Counted from the first letter of the stretch, positions 31,704-42,015 are shown. The stretch is 46,999 nucleotides of DNA from Halorubrum lipolyticum DSM 21995 (GCF_000337375.1 NZ_AOJG01000015.1:1-46999), one strand, 5' to 3'. Program-made: numbers and translations. The notes: a model not told the origin generated them from the letters alone.

Positions 31704-32204
31704 CTACTCGCCGTCGTGCTCGCCGAACCGCTCGTCGAAGAGGGCGACCACGCGGCGCTCGATCTCGTCGCGGATCGGACGGACCTCCTCGATCGGGCGC
31801 TCGCCCGGGTCGTCGAGGTCCCAGTCGTCGGTGTCGACGCCGTCCAACTCCAACGTCGAACAGCCCATCGTCGCGACGAAATCGGACGCGGCGAGCGTCT
31901 CGTCGGCGATCTCGCGAGGGGTCCGCCCGCCCACGTCGAGCCCGACCTCCGCGAGCGCCTCGACGACCACGCCGTGAACGCTGTCCGCGGGCATCGTGCC
32001 GCCCGTCACGATCTCGACGCGGTCGCCGAGCCCGCGCCGGTCCCGCTCGCGCTCCGCGAAGGCGGTCGCCATCTGGCTCCGCCCGGCGTTGCGGACGCAC
32101 ATGAACGTGAGCGTGGTCGTCTCGTCGGCCGTCTCCGATTCGCCGGCCGTCTCCGGTTCGTCGGCTGTCTCCGGCTCGTCCGTCGTGTCGGTGGGTGTCG
32201 TCAT
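31704..32204 (-). CDS. Low-molecular-weight protein phosphatase / arsenate-reductase-like protein
   Basis: The 166-residue protein has the P-loop CVRNAGRSQM (Cys36, Arg42) typical of low-molecular-weight tyrosine phosphatases and thioredoxin-coupled ArsC, a later MGCS segment (second Cys as in ArsC) and an Asp-Pro loop (DDPGERP) that should hold the general acid. The N-terminal tail is a repeated DEPETA/GESETA acidic stretch. It ends the pst-phoU operon, 37 bases after phoU. That position suggests phosphate-linked dephosphorylation or arsenate reduction, since Pst can import arsenate. Confidence 0.85.
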   Translation of the reverse strand: MTTPTDTTDEPETADEPETAGESETADETTTLTFMCVRNAGRSQMATAFAERERDRRGLGDRVEIVTGGTMPADSVHGVVVEALAEVGLDVGGRTPREIADETLAASDFVATMGCSTLELDGVDTDDWDLDDPGERPIEEVRPIRDEIERRVVALFDERFGEHDGE

Positions 32205-32241
32205 CGTGGATCTGTGGGTGTCGTCTCGCCGCCGCCCGCCT

Positions 32242-32958
32242 TCAGTAGATCAGCTCGTCGTCGTTCTCGACCATGTAGAGGGTGCGCGCCGCCACGTTGA
32301 CCGCGTGGTCGGCGACGCGTTCGAGGTCGCGCACCGCGAGCAGCGCGCGAGACACCTCGTCGAGCGAGGCCTCAAGCGCCTCCGCGTCGGCCTCGGCGTC
32401 GGTCGCGCCCCGGCCCTCGGTGGCCTCCTCGTTGCGGGCGCGGTCCGCCTCCAGCAGCTCGCGGACGACCGCCTCGCTCGCCTGCCGGCACCGCTCGTCG
32501 AAGTCGTCGTCGCGGGCCGCGATCTCGCGGCACGCCTCCGCGTCGCCCGCCTCGTAGGCCGCGACCGCGTCGGCGACCATCTGCCCGGCGTCCTCGCCCA
32601 GCTCGCGGAACTCGACGGCGGGGTGGACCCCCCCGTCGGGACCGCCGTAGCCGGCGAGGTTGGTCGCCAGGTCGGCGACGCGTTCGAGGTCGGTGATCAC
32701 CTTGAACGAGGCGGTCACTAACCGGAGGTCGCCCGCGACGGGCTGTTGGAGCGCGAGCAGCTCCGTACAGTCGTCCTCCAGACCGAGGTACGTCTCGTTC
32801 ACCTCGTGGTCGCCCTCGATCACCTCCCGCGCGAGCTCGTCGTCGCCGGTCGCCGCCGCCTCGATCGCCGCGTCGTACCGCTCGCCCACCAGCTCGCCCA
32901 TCGCGACGACGTCGTCCCGGAGCTGGTCGAGCTTCTCCTGGTAGTTCTCTCGGGGCAT
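32242..32958 (-). CDS. phoU: Phosphate signalling protein PhoU
   Basis: This 238-residue protein consists of two three-helix PhoU repeats. The metal-binding E/DxxxD motifs appear in FKVITDLERVADLATNLAGY (first repeat) and LAVRDLERVADHAVNVAART (second repeat). An Ala/Glu-rich insert (about 168-188) separates the repeats. PhoU restrains Pst transport when phosphate is ample. Its ATG directly follows the pstB stop codon (TAG-ATG). Confidence 0.95.
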   Translation of the reverse strand: MPRENYQEKLDQLRDDVVAMGELVGERYDAAIEAAATGDDELAREVIEGDHEVNETYLGLEDDCTELLALQQPVAGDLRLVTASFKVITDLERVADLATNLAGYGGPDGGVHPAVEFRELGEDAGQMVADAVAAYEAGDAEACREIAARDDDFDERCRQASEAVVRELLEADRARNEEATEGRGATDAEADAEALEASLDEVSRALLAVRDLERVADHAVNVAARTLYMVENDDELIY

Positions 32959-33900
<942 letters not shown>

Positions 33901-33902
33901 AC

Positions 33903-35540
33903 TTACTGGGTTCGCTGCGTGCGGTTTCGAAGCACGATCGCCGCGGCGTTCATCGTCAGGAGGACCACCAGAAGCGTCACCACGCCCGCCGCGAGCACGC
34001 CGTAGCGGAACTCGGTGGTGATCTGCGTCGACCATGAGAGTATCTGCCTCGGCATCGCGCCGGTCCGACTCAGGAACGAATCGGGCGAGACGCGGACGCT
34101 CGCCGAGACGCCGATCATCAGCAGCGGGGCGGTCTCGCCGATGGCTCGGCCGAGTGCGAGAATCGTCCCGGTGAATATCCCGGCGAGCGACTCGGGAAGG
34201 ACGACGTTGCGGACCGTCTGCCACTTGGTCGCACCCATCGCGTACGAGGCCTGGCGGCGGGAGTCGGGAACCGCTCGGATCGCTTCCTGTGTAGAGATGA
34301 TGACGATCGGGAGGATGAGCAGACCGACGGTGAAACCGGCGACGACCGCCGTCCCGCGCCCCATCCCGATGAGGTTGATGAAGATCGCCAGCCCGAGGAC
34401 ACCGTACACGATCGAGGGGACGCCGGCGAGGTTGGAGATGTTGACCTGTATCAGTTCTATCACTGTACCGAGCCTCCCCTGCGATCGGGCGTACTCTTCG
34501 AGATAGACGGCCGCTCCGATCCCGACAGGGAACGCGGAGAGGACGATCACGATCATGATGAGCACCGAGCCGACGAGCGCCGGATAGATCCCCGCGTCAG
34601 CGGGGGTGGTGCTGGTGGAACTCGTCAGGAACTGCATGTCGAGCCACGTGTCGGGACCGGCAAACCCGAGCGTCTGGGCCGCAGTCAGGCCGACGAAGAT
34701 GCCAGCGGCGACGACGATGGGGAACGCGAGCCCCGAGACGCCCTCGTCGTTTCGGACGACGTGTTCGACGTAGAGGACGAGCGCCCCGACGATCGGCGAG
34801 GCGAAAACGAGCCAGCTCGTCGGGTGGACGCCGAACACCGGCCCGACGACTACGCCAGCGAGCCCGCCGGCGACGGTGATTCCCGCGGCGATAGCACCGT
34901 CGCGGTCGGCGTCGCGAACGGCGCGGACGCGCCACCCGACGACCGCCGCGATCGGCAGTGTGAACGCGATCACCAACGAGAACAGCGCGTTCGGCAACAC
35001 CGGCGACAGGCTCAGGAGGTCCCGGAGGCTCGGAAGCACCGTCGGAACGCCGACGACCGCGAGCAGCGGCACGACCACCGTCACCACGAGCCGTTCGACC
35101 GCGGCGTCGTGTCTCACCCGTGAGTGGGCCGTAACGAGACCGCCTGCGACAAGAATCGAGGCGGCCAACACGAACCACTCTTGCGGAGAGACGATGTGAC
35201 GGAACAGCAGCCAGAGGCCGCCGGAAACGAGCGCCACGAAGATCGGAAGCCCGAGCGCCGTGTAGGCGACCTCTCCGGCGGATCGATCGCGTCGGTAGTA
35301 GTATCCAGCCAGCAGCACGACGGGGAGGACGACGGTCACTCCCATCGTCGCGAGCCAACTGGGATCGGCCGATAGCGGCCTGAGCGCGTCGTTCGCGACA
35401 TACAGCAAGAAGACGAGCATCAAAAACAGCGTGAGCACTGTCGCTCCAAGACAGGTCCACTTGAAGACGCGTCCGCGGAGTCGACCGACCTCCTCCGTAG
35501 AGCCGAACCACGTAGTGGACGTCTGCGTTTCGCTGGCCAT
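33903..35540 (-). CDS. pstA: Phosphate ABC transporter permease PstA with long N-terminal membrane extension
   Basis: This 545-residue protein is almost twice the usual PstA length. Residues about 25-275 form an extra membrane domain of six to eight helices. The PstA permease follows (about 300-545), with [36 protein letters not shown] and the EAA loop [26 protein letters not shown] split at the helix turn. I recall that some other haloarchaeal PstA proteins carry such an extension, whose role I do not know. It lies between pstC and pstB in the operon. Confidence 0.93.
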   Translation of the reverse strand: MASETQTSTTWFGSTEEVGRLRGRVFKWTCLGATVLTLFLMLVFLLYVANDALRPLSADPSWLATMGVTVVLPVVLLAGYYYRRDRSAGEVAYTALGLPIFVALVSGGLWLLFRHIVSPQEWFVLAASILVAGGLVTAHSRVRHDAAVERLVVTVVVPLLAVVGVPTVLPSLRDLLSLSPVLPNALFSLVIAFTLPIAAVVGWRVRAVRDADRDGAIAAGITVAGGLAGVVVGPVFGVHPTSWLVFASPIVGALVLYVEHVVRNDEGVSGLAFPIVVAAGIFVGLTAAQTLGFAGPDTWLDMQFLTSSTSTTPADAGIYPALVGSVLIMIVIVLSAFPVGIGAAVYLEEYARSQGRLGTVIELIQVNISNLAGVPSIVYGVLGLAIFINLIGMGRGTAVVAGFTVGLLILPIVIISTQEAIRAVPDSRRQASYAMGATKWQTVRNVVLPESLAGIFTGTILALGRAIGETAPLLMIGVSASVRVSPDSFLSRTGAMPRQILSWSTQITTEFRYGVLAAGVVTLLVVLLTMNAAAIVLRNRTQRTQ

Positions 35541-35580
35541 CAGTGGGTCACCTCCGCTCGGTGGGGGACGTGCTGATCGG

Positions 35581-36513
35581 TCATTGGTACTCCTCTCGGT
35601 ACCGTGCGGCGATGCGGTTGCTTGCGAGGTTCATCAGGAACGTGATTACGAACAGCGAGAGACCGATCGCGAACATGCTGTAGTATTCGGGCGAGCCACC
35701 GGTCGCGTCGCTCGTAACGGCGTTGACCATCGAGGCGGTCATCGTCCGACCCGATCCGGCCAGACTGCCGAACGGATCGAACGGGTCGAAGAGACTCGTC
35801 CGGAGACCGCCGGCCATGACGACGATCATCGTCTCGCCGATCGCTCGCGACAGTGCGAGGATGTACGACGAGAAGATCCCCGAGACCGCCGCCGGAATGA
35901 CGATTCCCGTCGAGACCTCGTACTTCGTCGCGCCGAGTCCGTAGCCCGCCTGCCGGAGCGAGTCCGGCACCGCGCTCATCGCATCCTCGGAGAGCGACGA
36001 GACCATCGGCACGATGAGGATACCGACCATGATCGAGGCGCTAAAGAGGTTGAACGTCCCGAGCGGGAGGCCGATGTCTCGCAGCCACGGCGTCAGATAG
36101 ACCAATGCGAGATAGCCGTAGACGACCGTCGGAATCCCCGCGAGTATTTCGAGGGACGGTTTGATCACTGAGCGAACCTTCGGGCTCGCGTACTCAGAAA
36201 GGTAGACGGCGGCGGCCGTCCCGATCGGGATCGCGACCAGCGCGGAGACGACGGTGACGACCAGCGTCGAACTCACGAGCGGCCAGACGCCGTAATGGCC
36301 GTTCCTCGGCTCCCATTCGAGTCCGGTCAGAAAGTCAACGACAGTCGTTTCCTCGAATCCGAAGAACGTGATCGTGTCGTACGCGAGCGTGAACAGAATG
36401 CTCGCGGTCACGAATATGGTCAGCGCTGCGCAGGCGAACAGCAACACACCGACCATCTTCTCTTTGACGTCGCGGTCGGCTGCCGCGCGCGTCAACGCTG
36501 GTTCGCCGTTCAT
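35581..36513 (-). CDS. pstC: Phosphate ABC transporter permease PstC
   Basis: The 310-residue permease has six membrane helices. WPLVSSTLVVTVVSALVAIPIG is followed by YLSEYASPKVRS, LAGIPTVVYGYLALVYLTP and the EAA loop SEDAMSAVPDSLRQAGYGLGATKYE split at its turn. It pairs with PstA to form the phosphate channel. The ATG at 36513 lies 78 bases after the pstS stop codon; the gap may hold a processing or attenuation site that lets pstS be expressed more strongly, but I see no clear hairpin. Confidence 0.95.
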   Translation of the reverse strand: MNGEPALTRAAADRDVKEKMVGVLLFACAALTIFVTASILFTLAYDTITFFGFEETTVVDFLTGLEWEPRNGHYGVWPLVSSTLVVTVVSALVAIPIGTAAAVYLSEYASPKVRSVIKPSLEILAGIPTVVYGYLALVYLTPWLRDIGLPLGTFNLFSASIMVGILIVPMVSSLSEDAMSAVPDSLRQAGYGLGATKYEVSTGIVIPAAVSGIFSSYILALSRAIGETMIVVMAGGLRTSLFDPFDPFGSLAGSGRTMTASMVNAVTSDATGGSPEYYSMFAIGLSLFVITFLMNLASNRIAARYREEYQ

Positions 36514-36591
36514 TGGTGTCTCATAGATAATTTCTGGTAGCCTTAATTCATTCGTGATCCGATAGCGGGGCCAACAGCGGTTCAGCTCCGG

Positions 36592-37632
36592 TTACGCGTA
36601 CTCTTCGAGCGTCGAGAGATTCTCCTCGACCTGCTCCTCGTTGGACGGCACGTAGCCGACGTCGTCGGCGATCCAGTCCGCGTTGGAGTTCTCGAGGTAG
36701 TACTCGACGAACGAGTAGACCTGATCCTTCTCGCTGAGCGAGTCGGCGCTGGGGTAGATGAACAGCGGCCGAGCCATCGGGTAGTCGCCTGCAGAGGCGG
36801 CCTCGAGGCTCGGAGCGGAGGGCTCGTCGTCCGAGGTCTCGGCGATGTTGAGCGCCTTGAGGTCGTCCTCGTTCTCCTGGTAGTAGGCGAATCCGAAGTA
36901 ACCGATCGAGTGTTCGTTGTTCGAGATCCCCTGAACGATCGTGTTGTCGTCCTCGGTCGGCTCGTAGTCGCTCCGGTGGTTGCCGGCTTCGCCGACGACG
37001 TTCTCGGTGAACCAGTCGAACGTCCCCGAGGTGTCGTCGGGGCCGTAGAGGTCGAACTCCTCGTCGGGCCAGTCTTCGTTGACGTCGGCCCACGTCTCGG
37101 CGGGGTCGTCGCCGTTCCAGATCTGCGCCAGCTCGTCGAAGGTCATGCTGTCGACCCAGTCGTTGTCGGGGCTGACCGCCACCGTCAGTGCGTCGCCCGC
37201 GATCCGGAACTCGACCGGTTCGACGTCGTTGCCGTCACAGCTCTCGATTTCTTCTTCCTTGATCGGACGGGACGCACCGTTGATGTCCGAATCGCCGGGA
37301 CAGAAGTTGTTCGCGAAGCCACCACCGCTGCCGGTCGAGTCGACGGTCACGCTGACGTCCTCGTTCTCGTCCATGAACCGTTCCTGCATCTCTATGGAGA
37401 CCGGGTAGACCGTACTCGACCCGGTGACGATGACCTCTCCGGAGAGGCCGTCGCCGCCGTCGCCGCCGTCGTCGCCGCCGAGACCGCCGTCGTCTCCGTC
37501 ATTGCCGTCATCGCCGTCGCCGCCGTCGTTCGACGTGCATCCCGCGAGCGCGAGCGCCCCCATGCCGCCGAGCGCCGCGAGCGATTTCCGCCGCGTGATT
37601 CCCGCTGTGTCCGCGTCGTGGCTTGATGCCAT
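36592..37632 (-). CDS. pstS: Phosphate-binding lipoprotein PstS
   Basis: This 346-residue substrate-binding protein has a Tat signal (TRRKSLAALGGMGALALAGC) ending in a lipobox cysteine, followed by a Gly/Asp-rich linker. The mature domain contains ITVTGSST-like VIVTGSSTVYPVS and DSTGSGGGFANN, which form the phosphate site, and DTSGTFDWF. It captures phosphate outside the cell. The ATG at 37632 is preferred over an adjacent GTG at 37635, because the TATA box at 37654-37661 then gives leaderless spacing. First gene of the pst operon. Confidence 0.96.
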   Translation of the reverse strand: MASSHDADTAGITRRKSLAALGGMGALALAGCTSNDGGDGDDGNDGDDGGLGGDDGGDGGDGLSGEVIVTGSSTVYPVSIEMQERFMDENEDVSVTVDSTGSGGGFANNFCPGDSDINGASRPIKEEEIESCDGNDVEPVEFRIAGDALTVAVSPDNDWVDSMTFDELAQIWNGDDPAETWADVNEDWPDEEFDLYGPDDTSGTFDWFTENVVGEAGNHRSDYEPTEDDNTIVQGISNNEHSIGYFGFAYYQENEDDLKALNIAETSDDEPSAPSLEAASAGDYPMARPLFIYPSADSLSEKDQVYSFVEYYLENSNADWIADDVGYVPSNEEQVEENLSTLEEYA

Positions 37633-37653
37633 CACCTGAATGAGAGCGTTTTC

Positions 37654-37661
37654 GATATAAG
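37654..37661 (-). promoter_or_regulatory. TATA box of the pst operon
   Basis: CTTATATC on the minus strand lies 22-29 bases before the pstS ATG at 37632, as for a leaderless transcript. Confidence 0.65.
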
Positions 37662-37708
37662 TAGTATGCTATGAGGGGTACGACCGACGCAGTATCGCTC
37701 CCCGGTGA

Positions 37709-37723
37709 TATATACTCTATATA
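37709..37723. promoter_or_regulatory. AT-rich palindrome upstream of the pst promoter
   Basis: TATATA-CTC-TATATA forms a 15-base inverted repeat in a GC-rich intergenic region. It lies about 50 bases upstream of the pstS TATA box and about 56-70 bases upstream of the TATA-like TTTTTAAG (37779-37786) of the divergent gene. It is a candidate phosphate-responsive operator or a second promoter. Position is the only evidence. Confidence 0.45.
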
Positions 37724-37810
37724 GATCGCTCGGCGACCGTCTCCTGCGGTTTGGCCACCGACGTGCGATTCGACCGTATTTTTAAGACCCTCCGTGCGAA
37801 GACCCGGACT

Positions 37811-38119
37811 ATGACCCCACCGACGACCGGGGATTCGGTCCCGCTCTCGCTGTCGCACGAGGAGGCGTGGGTCGCCCACGCGGCGCTCCTCGACGCGGGC
37901 GAGGCCGCCGCCGCCGCCGGCGACGACGCGCCGCCGCAGTGTCGACCGCTCCGTCGAATCGAGCGCGACCGCCCGCTCGCGCCCCGCGAGGTCGTCCTCC
38001 TCCGCGACGCGCTGGTCGATTACCTCGGCGACGCGCCCGTGCGCGACCGGGCGCCGGGCCGGACCCTGCTGCGACGGGTCGACGACGCGGTCGAGTCGCG
38101 GTCGGCGTCGACACGCTGA
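37811..38119 (+). CDS. Small haloarchaeal protein of unknown function
   Basis: This 102-residue acidic protein contains LSLSHEEAWVAHAALLDAGEAAAAAGD, a probable helix pair, and PLAPREVVLLRDALVDYLGDAPVRDRAP. It may belong to a small haloarchaeal family I recall as DUF7853, but I am not sure. TTTTTAAG (37779-37786) lies 25-32 bases before the ATG at 37811, supporting that start over an upstream in-frame ATG at 37751. It is divergent from pst and converges on the HdrD-like gene. Confidence 0.65.
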   Translation: MTPPTTGDSVPLSLSHEEAWVAHAALLDAGEAAAAAGDDAPPQCRPLRRIERDRPLAPREVVLLRDALVDYLGDAPVRDRAPGRTLLRRVDDAVESRSASTR

Positions 38120-38138
38120 GGCGCGCGCCGCGGGGCGG

Positions 38139-40376
38139 TTACGACCCCGTCGCCGCTGAGCCCGCTTCCACCGACCCCGCTTCCACCGACCCCGCTTCCA
38201 CCGCCTCGATCAGCAGTTCCGCCACGTCGACGATCTCCACGTCGTCCTCGAAGTCCCCCGTCTTCCGCCCGTCCTCGAACATCGTCGTGCACATCGGACA
38301 GGCGACGACGAACTTCTCGATCGCCGCGCCCGCGTCGGTGTCCTCGACCGCCTCGCGGAGCCGCTCCTCGCTCGGTTTGACCGCCTCGTCGTGTTCGGTC
38401 CAGAGCCCGCCGCCGCCGCCGCCACAGCAGAACGAGTCCTCGCGCGAGCGCGGCATCTCGTGGAGGTCGGCGCCGGTCGCTCTGATTAGCTCGCGGGGCG
38501 CCTCGTACTCGTCGTTGTACCGGCCGAGGTGACAGGGGTCGTGGTAGGTGACGGTGTAGTCGAGCTCGTCGCCGGAGAGGCCGAGCCGCCCCTCGTCGAC
38601 CAACCCCTCGACCACCTGCGTCCAGTGGAACACGCCGATCTCCTCGTCGGCGTTCCACGGCTCCTCGCGGTCGAACGGCATCATCGGGTCGTCCGCGAAC
38701 TCCGCGAAGTCGACCTCGGGGTACTCGTTTTTGATGGTGTTGTACGAGTGCGGGTCCGTACAGACGATCGAGTCGAACTCGCAGTCCGCGAACGTCTCGA
38801 CGTGGTGGCCGGCCAGCTCGAGGTAGAGGAACTCCTCGCCGATCCGACGGATGTCGTTGCCGTCGGTCTTCTCGTCGTCGAACAGGATTCCGAACGACAC
38901 GTCCGCCTCGTCGAACAACCGGGCGAGCGCGCGGGCGACCTTCCTGTTCCGGTCGTCGAAGCTCGGGTAGTCGCCGACGTACCAGAGGAACTCCACCTCG
39001 CGCTCGCGGGCGTCCGGGACCTCCACGTCCCCGTCTAACTCGTCCGCCCAGTCGCCGCGGTTCGCTTGGGACTCGCCGAAGGTGTTCCCCTTCTGCATCA
39101 CGTCCTGGAACACGCCCTGGAGGTTGGAGTCGACCGCCCCCTCGTCGACGAGCTGGCGGTTCATCTTCGTGAAGGCGGTGAGGTGTTCGATGTCGACGGG
39201 GCAGGCGTCCATGCAGGCCATACACGACATGCACGACTCCATCGACTCGCTGGCGATGACGCCGCCCTCGTCGGCGACGATTGGGACGGTGCCGCCGTCG
39301 CTGGCGGCGGAGCCGGTCACGCCGCCGTCGGTCGCCACCGCGCCGCTACCGCCCGACCCCGCCACCGGGTCGTCGCTCACGGACTCGCGGTACGCTTTCA
39401 GATCGAGGATCACGTCCCGCGGGTCGAGGTTGCGGCCGACCGTGTCCGCGGGGCAGGCGTCGGTGCACCGCCCGCACTTCGTGCAGGCGTCGCCGTCCAT
39501 GAGCTCCTTCCAGGTGAAGTCGTCGAGCGACTCGGCGTTGGTGTGGTCGAGGTCGGCGGGGACGTTCGGGAGCCGCGCGCCCGCTTTCTCGTCGCGGGCG
39601 ACGACGTTCGCGAACGAGGAGATCATGTGGAACGGCTTGGCGTACGGGATCCACGCGATGAAGGCGAACGCGAGCAGCGAGTGGCTCCACCAGACGACGC
39701 CGTAGATCGCCTCGGCGCCGCCGGGCGTCAGCCCGACCCACCGGAAGCCGGCAGCCATCGCCATGCCGACGAAGCTCACCGTCTCGTCGACGCGCGCGGG
39801 CTGGCCGACGATGCCGAGCGCCTGCACGACGAAGCCGCCGACGCCGAGCGCGAAGAGGGTCCAGACGAACGCGTCGTCCTCGAGCGAGGTGTGTTTCCCC
39901 CACAGCCGCCCCTCTCGGTTCCGGTAGCGACGGTACATGGCCATGCCGACGCCGACGACGAACAGCAGGCCGAACGCGTCAACCGTGAACTGGTAGGCCA
40001 GGTAGAAGTCGCCCACCCAGAACGACTCGCCCGCGAGCGGGCGGTACACGTCGATGTCGAACCCGAGGATGGTCGTCGCGACGAGGAGGGTGAGGAACCC
40101 CCACAGCACGAAGGTGTGCATCACGCCGGCGTACAGGTCGCGGTCGAACTGGTTCTCGTTCGAGAGCACCGTCTTCGTCGCCGCGACCGTCCGGGCGGGG
40201 AGGTCCGACAGCCGGTCACGGGGGTCCTCGCTCCCGCGGGCGTACGCCGTGAACCGGGCGTACACGCCGTACAGGAACACGAGGATCGCGACCGCGGCGA
40301 GCCAGTAGAACGCGGCCTTCCCGACGGGACCGATCGTCCAGAACGTCTCCCGGGTGGCCGCCTGCAGGGGAGTCAT
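38139..40376 (-). CDS. Membrane-bound HdrD/GlpC-like iron-sulfur oxidoreductase
   Basis: The 745-residue protein has an N-terminal NarI-like membrane domain (about 20-245, five or six helices with possible haem-ligand His88, His232 and His250). Two 4Fe-4S motifs follow (Cys298/301/304/308 and Cys382/385/388/392), separated by a Gly/Ser-rich insert. Two CCG-type domains complete it, visible as TYHDPCHLGRY, DSFCCGGGGGGLW and ACPMC. Such proteins pass electrons between soluble dehydrogenases, for example ETF or a flavin dehydrogenase, and quinone. The partner is not encoded here. A TATA-like GTTTTAA lies about 27 bases before the ATG. The last residues are an EAGSV repeat. Confidence 0.9.
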   Translation of the reverse strand: MTPLQAATRETFWTIGPVGKAAFYWLAAVAILVFLYGVYARFTAYARGSEDPRDRLSDLPARTVAATKTVLSNENQFDRDLYAGVMHTFVLWGFLTLLVATTILGFDIDVYRPLAGESFWVGDFYLAYQFTVDAFGLLFVVGVGMAMYRRYRNREGRLWGKHTSLEDDAFVWTLFALGVGGFVVQALGIVGQPARVDETVSFVGMAMAAGFRWVGLTPGGAEAIYGVVWWSHSLLAFAFIAWIPYAKPFHMISSFANVVARDEKAGARLPNVPADLDHTNAESLDDFTWKELMDGDACTKCGRCTDACPADTVGRNLDPRDVILDLKAYRESVSDDPVAGSGGSGAVATDGGVTGSAASDGGTVPIVADEGGVIASESMESCMSCMACMDACPVDIEHLTAFTKMNRQLVDEGAVDSNLQGVFQDVMQKGNTFGESQANRGDWADELDGDVEVPDAREREVEFLWYVGDYPSFDDRNRKVARALARLFDEADVSFGILFDDEKTDGNDIRRIGEEFLYLELAGHHVETFADCEFDSIVCTDPHSYNTIKNEYPEVDFAEFADDPMMPFDREEPWNADEEIGVFHWTQVVEGLVDEGRLGLSGDELDYTVTYHDPCHLGRYNDEYEAPRELIRATGADLHEMPRSREDSFCCGGGGGGLWTEHDEAVKPSEERLREAVEDTDAGAAIEKFVVACPMCTTMFEDGRKTGDFEDDVEIVDVAELLIEAVEAGSVEAGSVEAGSAATGS
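38161..38203. repeat. 15-bp tandem repeat at the 3' end of the HdrD-like gene
   Basis: CCCGCTTCCACCGAC occurs at 38161 and 38176 and as a 13-base partial at 38191. In frame on the minus strand it encodes EAGSV units at the C-terminus. A 15-base period keeps the frame, so copy number can vary without damaging the protein. Confidence 0.9.
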
Positions 40377-40401
40377 GATCGATCAGGCGGATACGGCGGG
40401 G

Positions 40402-40408
40402 TTAAAAC
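40402..40408 (-). promoter_or_regulatory. TATA-like box of the HdrD-like gene
   Basis: GTTTTAA on the minus strand lies 26-32 bases before the ATG at 40376, consistent with a leaderless transcript. Confidence 0.5.
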
Positions 40409-40509
40409 TTGCCACAACGCGGGGCGCGTCGCCCGGGGTTTCCGAGAGGGGGGCGCCACGACCGCCGCACGACGGCTACGCGTTGGGCGCCGCGACCGCC
40501 GCTCGCCGA

Positions 40510-41223
40510 CTACGCGAGAGTCGCCACGGCCGCCAGCGCCAACCCCCCGCCGACCGCGAGCGCCGGGTAGTCCGCGGGGCCGAGCGCGAGCCGCGGGAGC
40601 GTCGGGTTCCACGCGAAACACCGGGCGTTCAGCGCGGTCCCCAGCCGGTCGGCCCGCCCGAACGCCCGGTTGATCCCCGCGACGGCGACGAGCCGCACCC
40701 GTTCGCGGACCGGGAGCGCTCCGCCGCCGCGCGCCCGGACCGCCTCGCGCGCCGTCAGCAGGTCCCGCTTCAGGAGCGGGAGGAACCGGAACACGAGCGC
40801 GACGCCGGTCCCGAGGAACTGTCCCGGCTTGCCCGGAACCGCCCGCTGGATCGCCGCCCGCGACTCGCGGACCGGCGTCGACCGCACGTAGCCGGCGGCG
40901 ACGACGAGGATCAGGAGGACCCGGTAGCTCGCGAGGCCCGTGGTCGCGGCGCGCTCGACCCGGAACCACGGCGGCCCGAGCGTCGCGCCGGCGACGAGCG
41001 GCGCGACGAGAAGCACCGGGAACGCGGCCCGGTAGGTCCACAGGTCGCGCGGGCCGCCGCCGGCGAGACGCAGGCAGGCGACGGCGAGGAGCGTGAGCGC
41101 GGCGAGCCCGCGGGGCGTCGTGTACGCGTACGCGGCCGCCGCGAACCCCGCCTGCACGAGGAGCTTCGACCGGGGGTCGAGCCGGTGGGCGAGCGAGTCG
41201 CCGGGGACGTACGAGAGGGTCAC
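40510..41223 (-). CDS. bioN: Energy-coupling factor transmembrane protein (EcfT/BioN-like)
   Basis: This 237-residue EcfT protein starts VTLSYVPGDSLAHRLDPRSKLL, containing the typical D-P-R-x-K signature. Membrane helices follow. The coupling helices carry ALVFRFLPLLKRDLLTAREAVRARGGG, with an Ala-Arg-Gly segment matching the family ARG motif. It transmits ATPase movement to the substrate-binding subunit. The GTG start overlaps the ATPase stop codon (GTGA). With bioY and the ATPase next door, it probably serves biotin uptake; the gene symbol rests on that context. Confidence 0.85.
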   Translation of the reverse strand: MTLSYVPGDSLAHRLDPRSKLLVQAGFAAAAYAYTTPRGLAALTLLAVACLRLAGGGPRDLWTYRAAFPVLLVAPLVAGATLGPPWFRVERAATTGLASYRVLLILVVAAGYVRSTPVRESRAAIQRAVPGKPGQFLGTGVALVFRFLPLLKRDLLTAREAVRARGGGALPVRERVRLVAVAGINRAFGRADRLGTALNARCFAWNPTLPRLALGPADYPALAVGGGLALAAVATLA

Positions 41224-41984
41224 GGGCCGGAACCCGTGTTCGCGGACAGGCGGTCGAACCCCCCGGGCACCCGAACGCCGAGCCCCGGCAGCGTCTCGGT
41301 CGCCGCCCGGGGCGCGTCGTCGACGACGATCGCCCCCGTCGACAGCCCCACCACCCGGTCCGCGAGCCCGAGCACGTCCCGGAGGTCGTGGGTGACGACG
41401 ATCACGCTGGTCCCGGTCGCGCGGAGGTCGCGCAGGCGGTCGAGCACCGACCTCCGTGCCGGTTCGTCGAGCCCGGTGAACGGCTCGTCCAGGACGAGAT
41501 GGTCGGGCTCCATGGCGAGCGCGCCCGCGATCGCGACGCGCCCGCGCTCGCCGCCGGAGAGATTCGCGATCCGGTCGTCTCCGCGCCCGTCCATGTTCAC
41601 CGCCGCGAGCGCGTCGTCGACCCGCCGGTCGATCTCCTCGTGCGCGAGCCCGAGGTTCTCCGGCCCGAACGCCACGTCGGCGCCGACGGTGGCGGCGACC
41701 AGCTGGTCGCGCGGGTCCTGGAACACCATCCCGACCGCGGTCCGGGCCGCGACGAGGTCGTCGCTCACGGGAGCGCCGTTGACCGCGACCGTCCCGGCGT
41801 CGGGCTCGACGAGCCCGTTGAACGTCCTGACGAGGGTCGTCTTCCCGGAGCCGTTGGCGCCGGCGACGATCAGGAACTCGCCGTCGGGGACCGACAGGGT
41901 CACGTCGTCGACCGCGACGACGCCGCCCGCCTCCCCGGTGGCCCCGCCGTCGAACCGGCACGTGACGCCGTCGACGTCGATCAC
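41220..41984 (-). CDS. bioM: Energy-coupling factor ATP-binding protein (EcfA/BioM-like)
   Basis: The 254-residue ABC ATPase has Walker A GANGSGKTTLVR (about 43-54), Q-loop MVFQDPRDQLVAATV, where the DQL segment is typical of CbiO/EcfA, signature NLSGGERGRVAIAGA, Walker B HLVLDEPFTGLD and switch His VVTHD. It powers the BioY transporter with EcfT. It overlaps the EcfT gene by four bases and lies 31 bases downstream of bioY. Confidence 0.9.
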   Translation of the reverse strand: MIDVDGVTCRFDGGATGEAGGVVAVDDVTLSVPDGEFLIVAGANGSGKTTLVRTFNGLVEPDAGTVAVNGAPVSDDLVAARTAVGMVFQDPRDQLVAATVGADVAFGPENLGLAHEEIDRRVDDALAAVNMDGRGDDRIANLSGGERGRVAIAGALAMEPDHLVLDEPFTGLDEPARRSVLDRLRDLRATGTSVIVVTHDLRDVLGLADRVVGLSTGAIVVDDAPRAATETLPGLGVRVPGGFDRLSANTGSGP

Positions 41985-42015
41985 GGCGCCACCGCGGAGT
42001 CGGTCACGGACCGTC

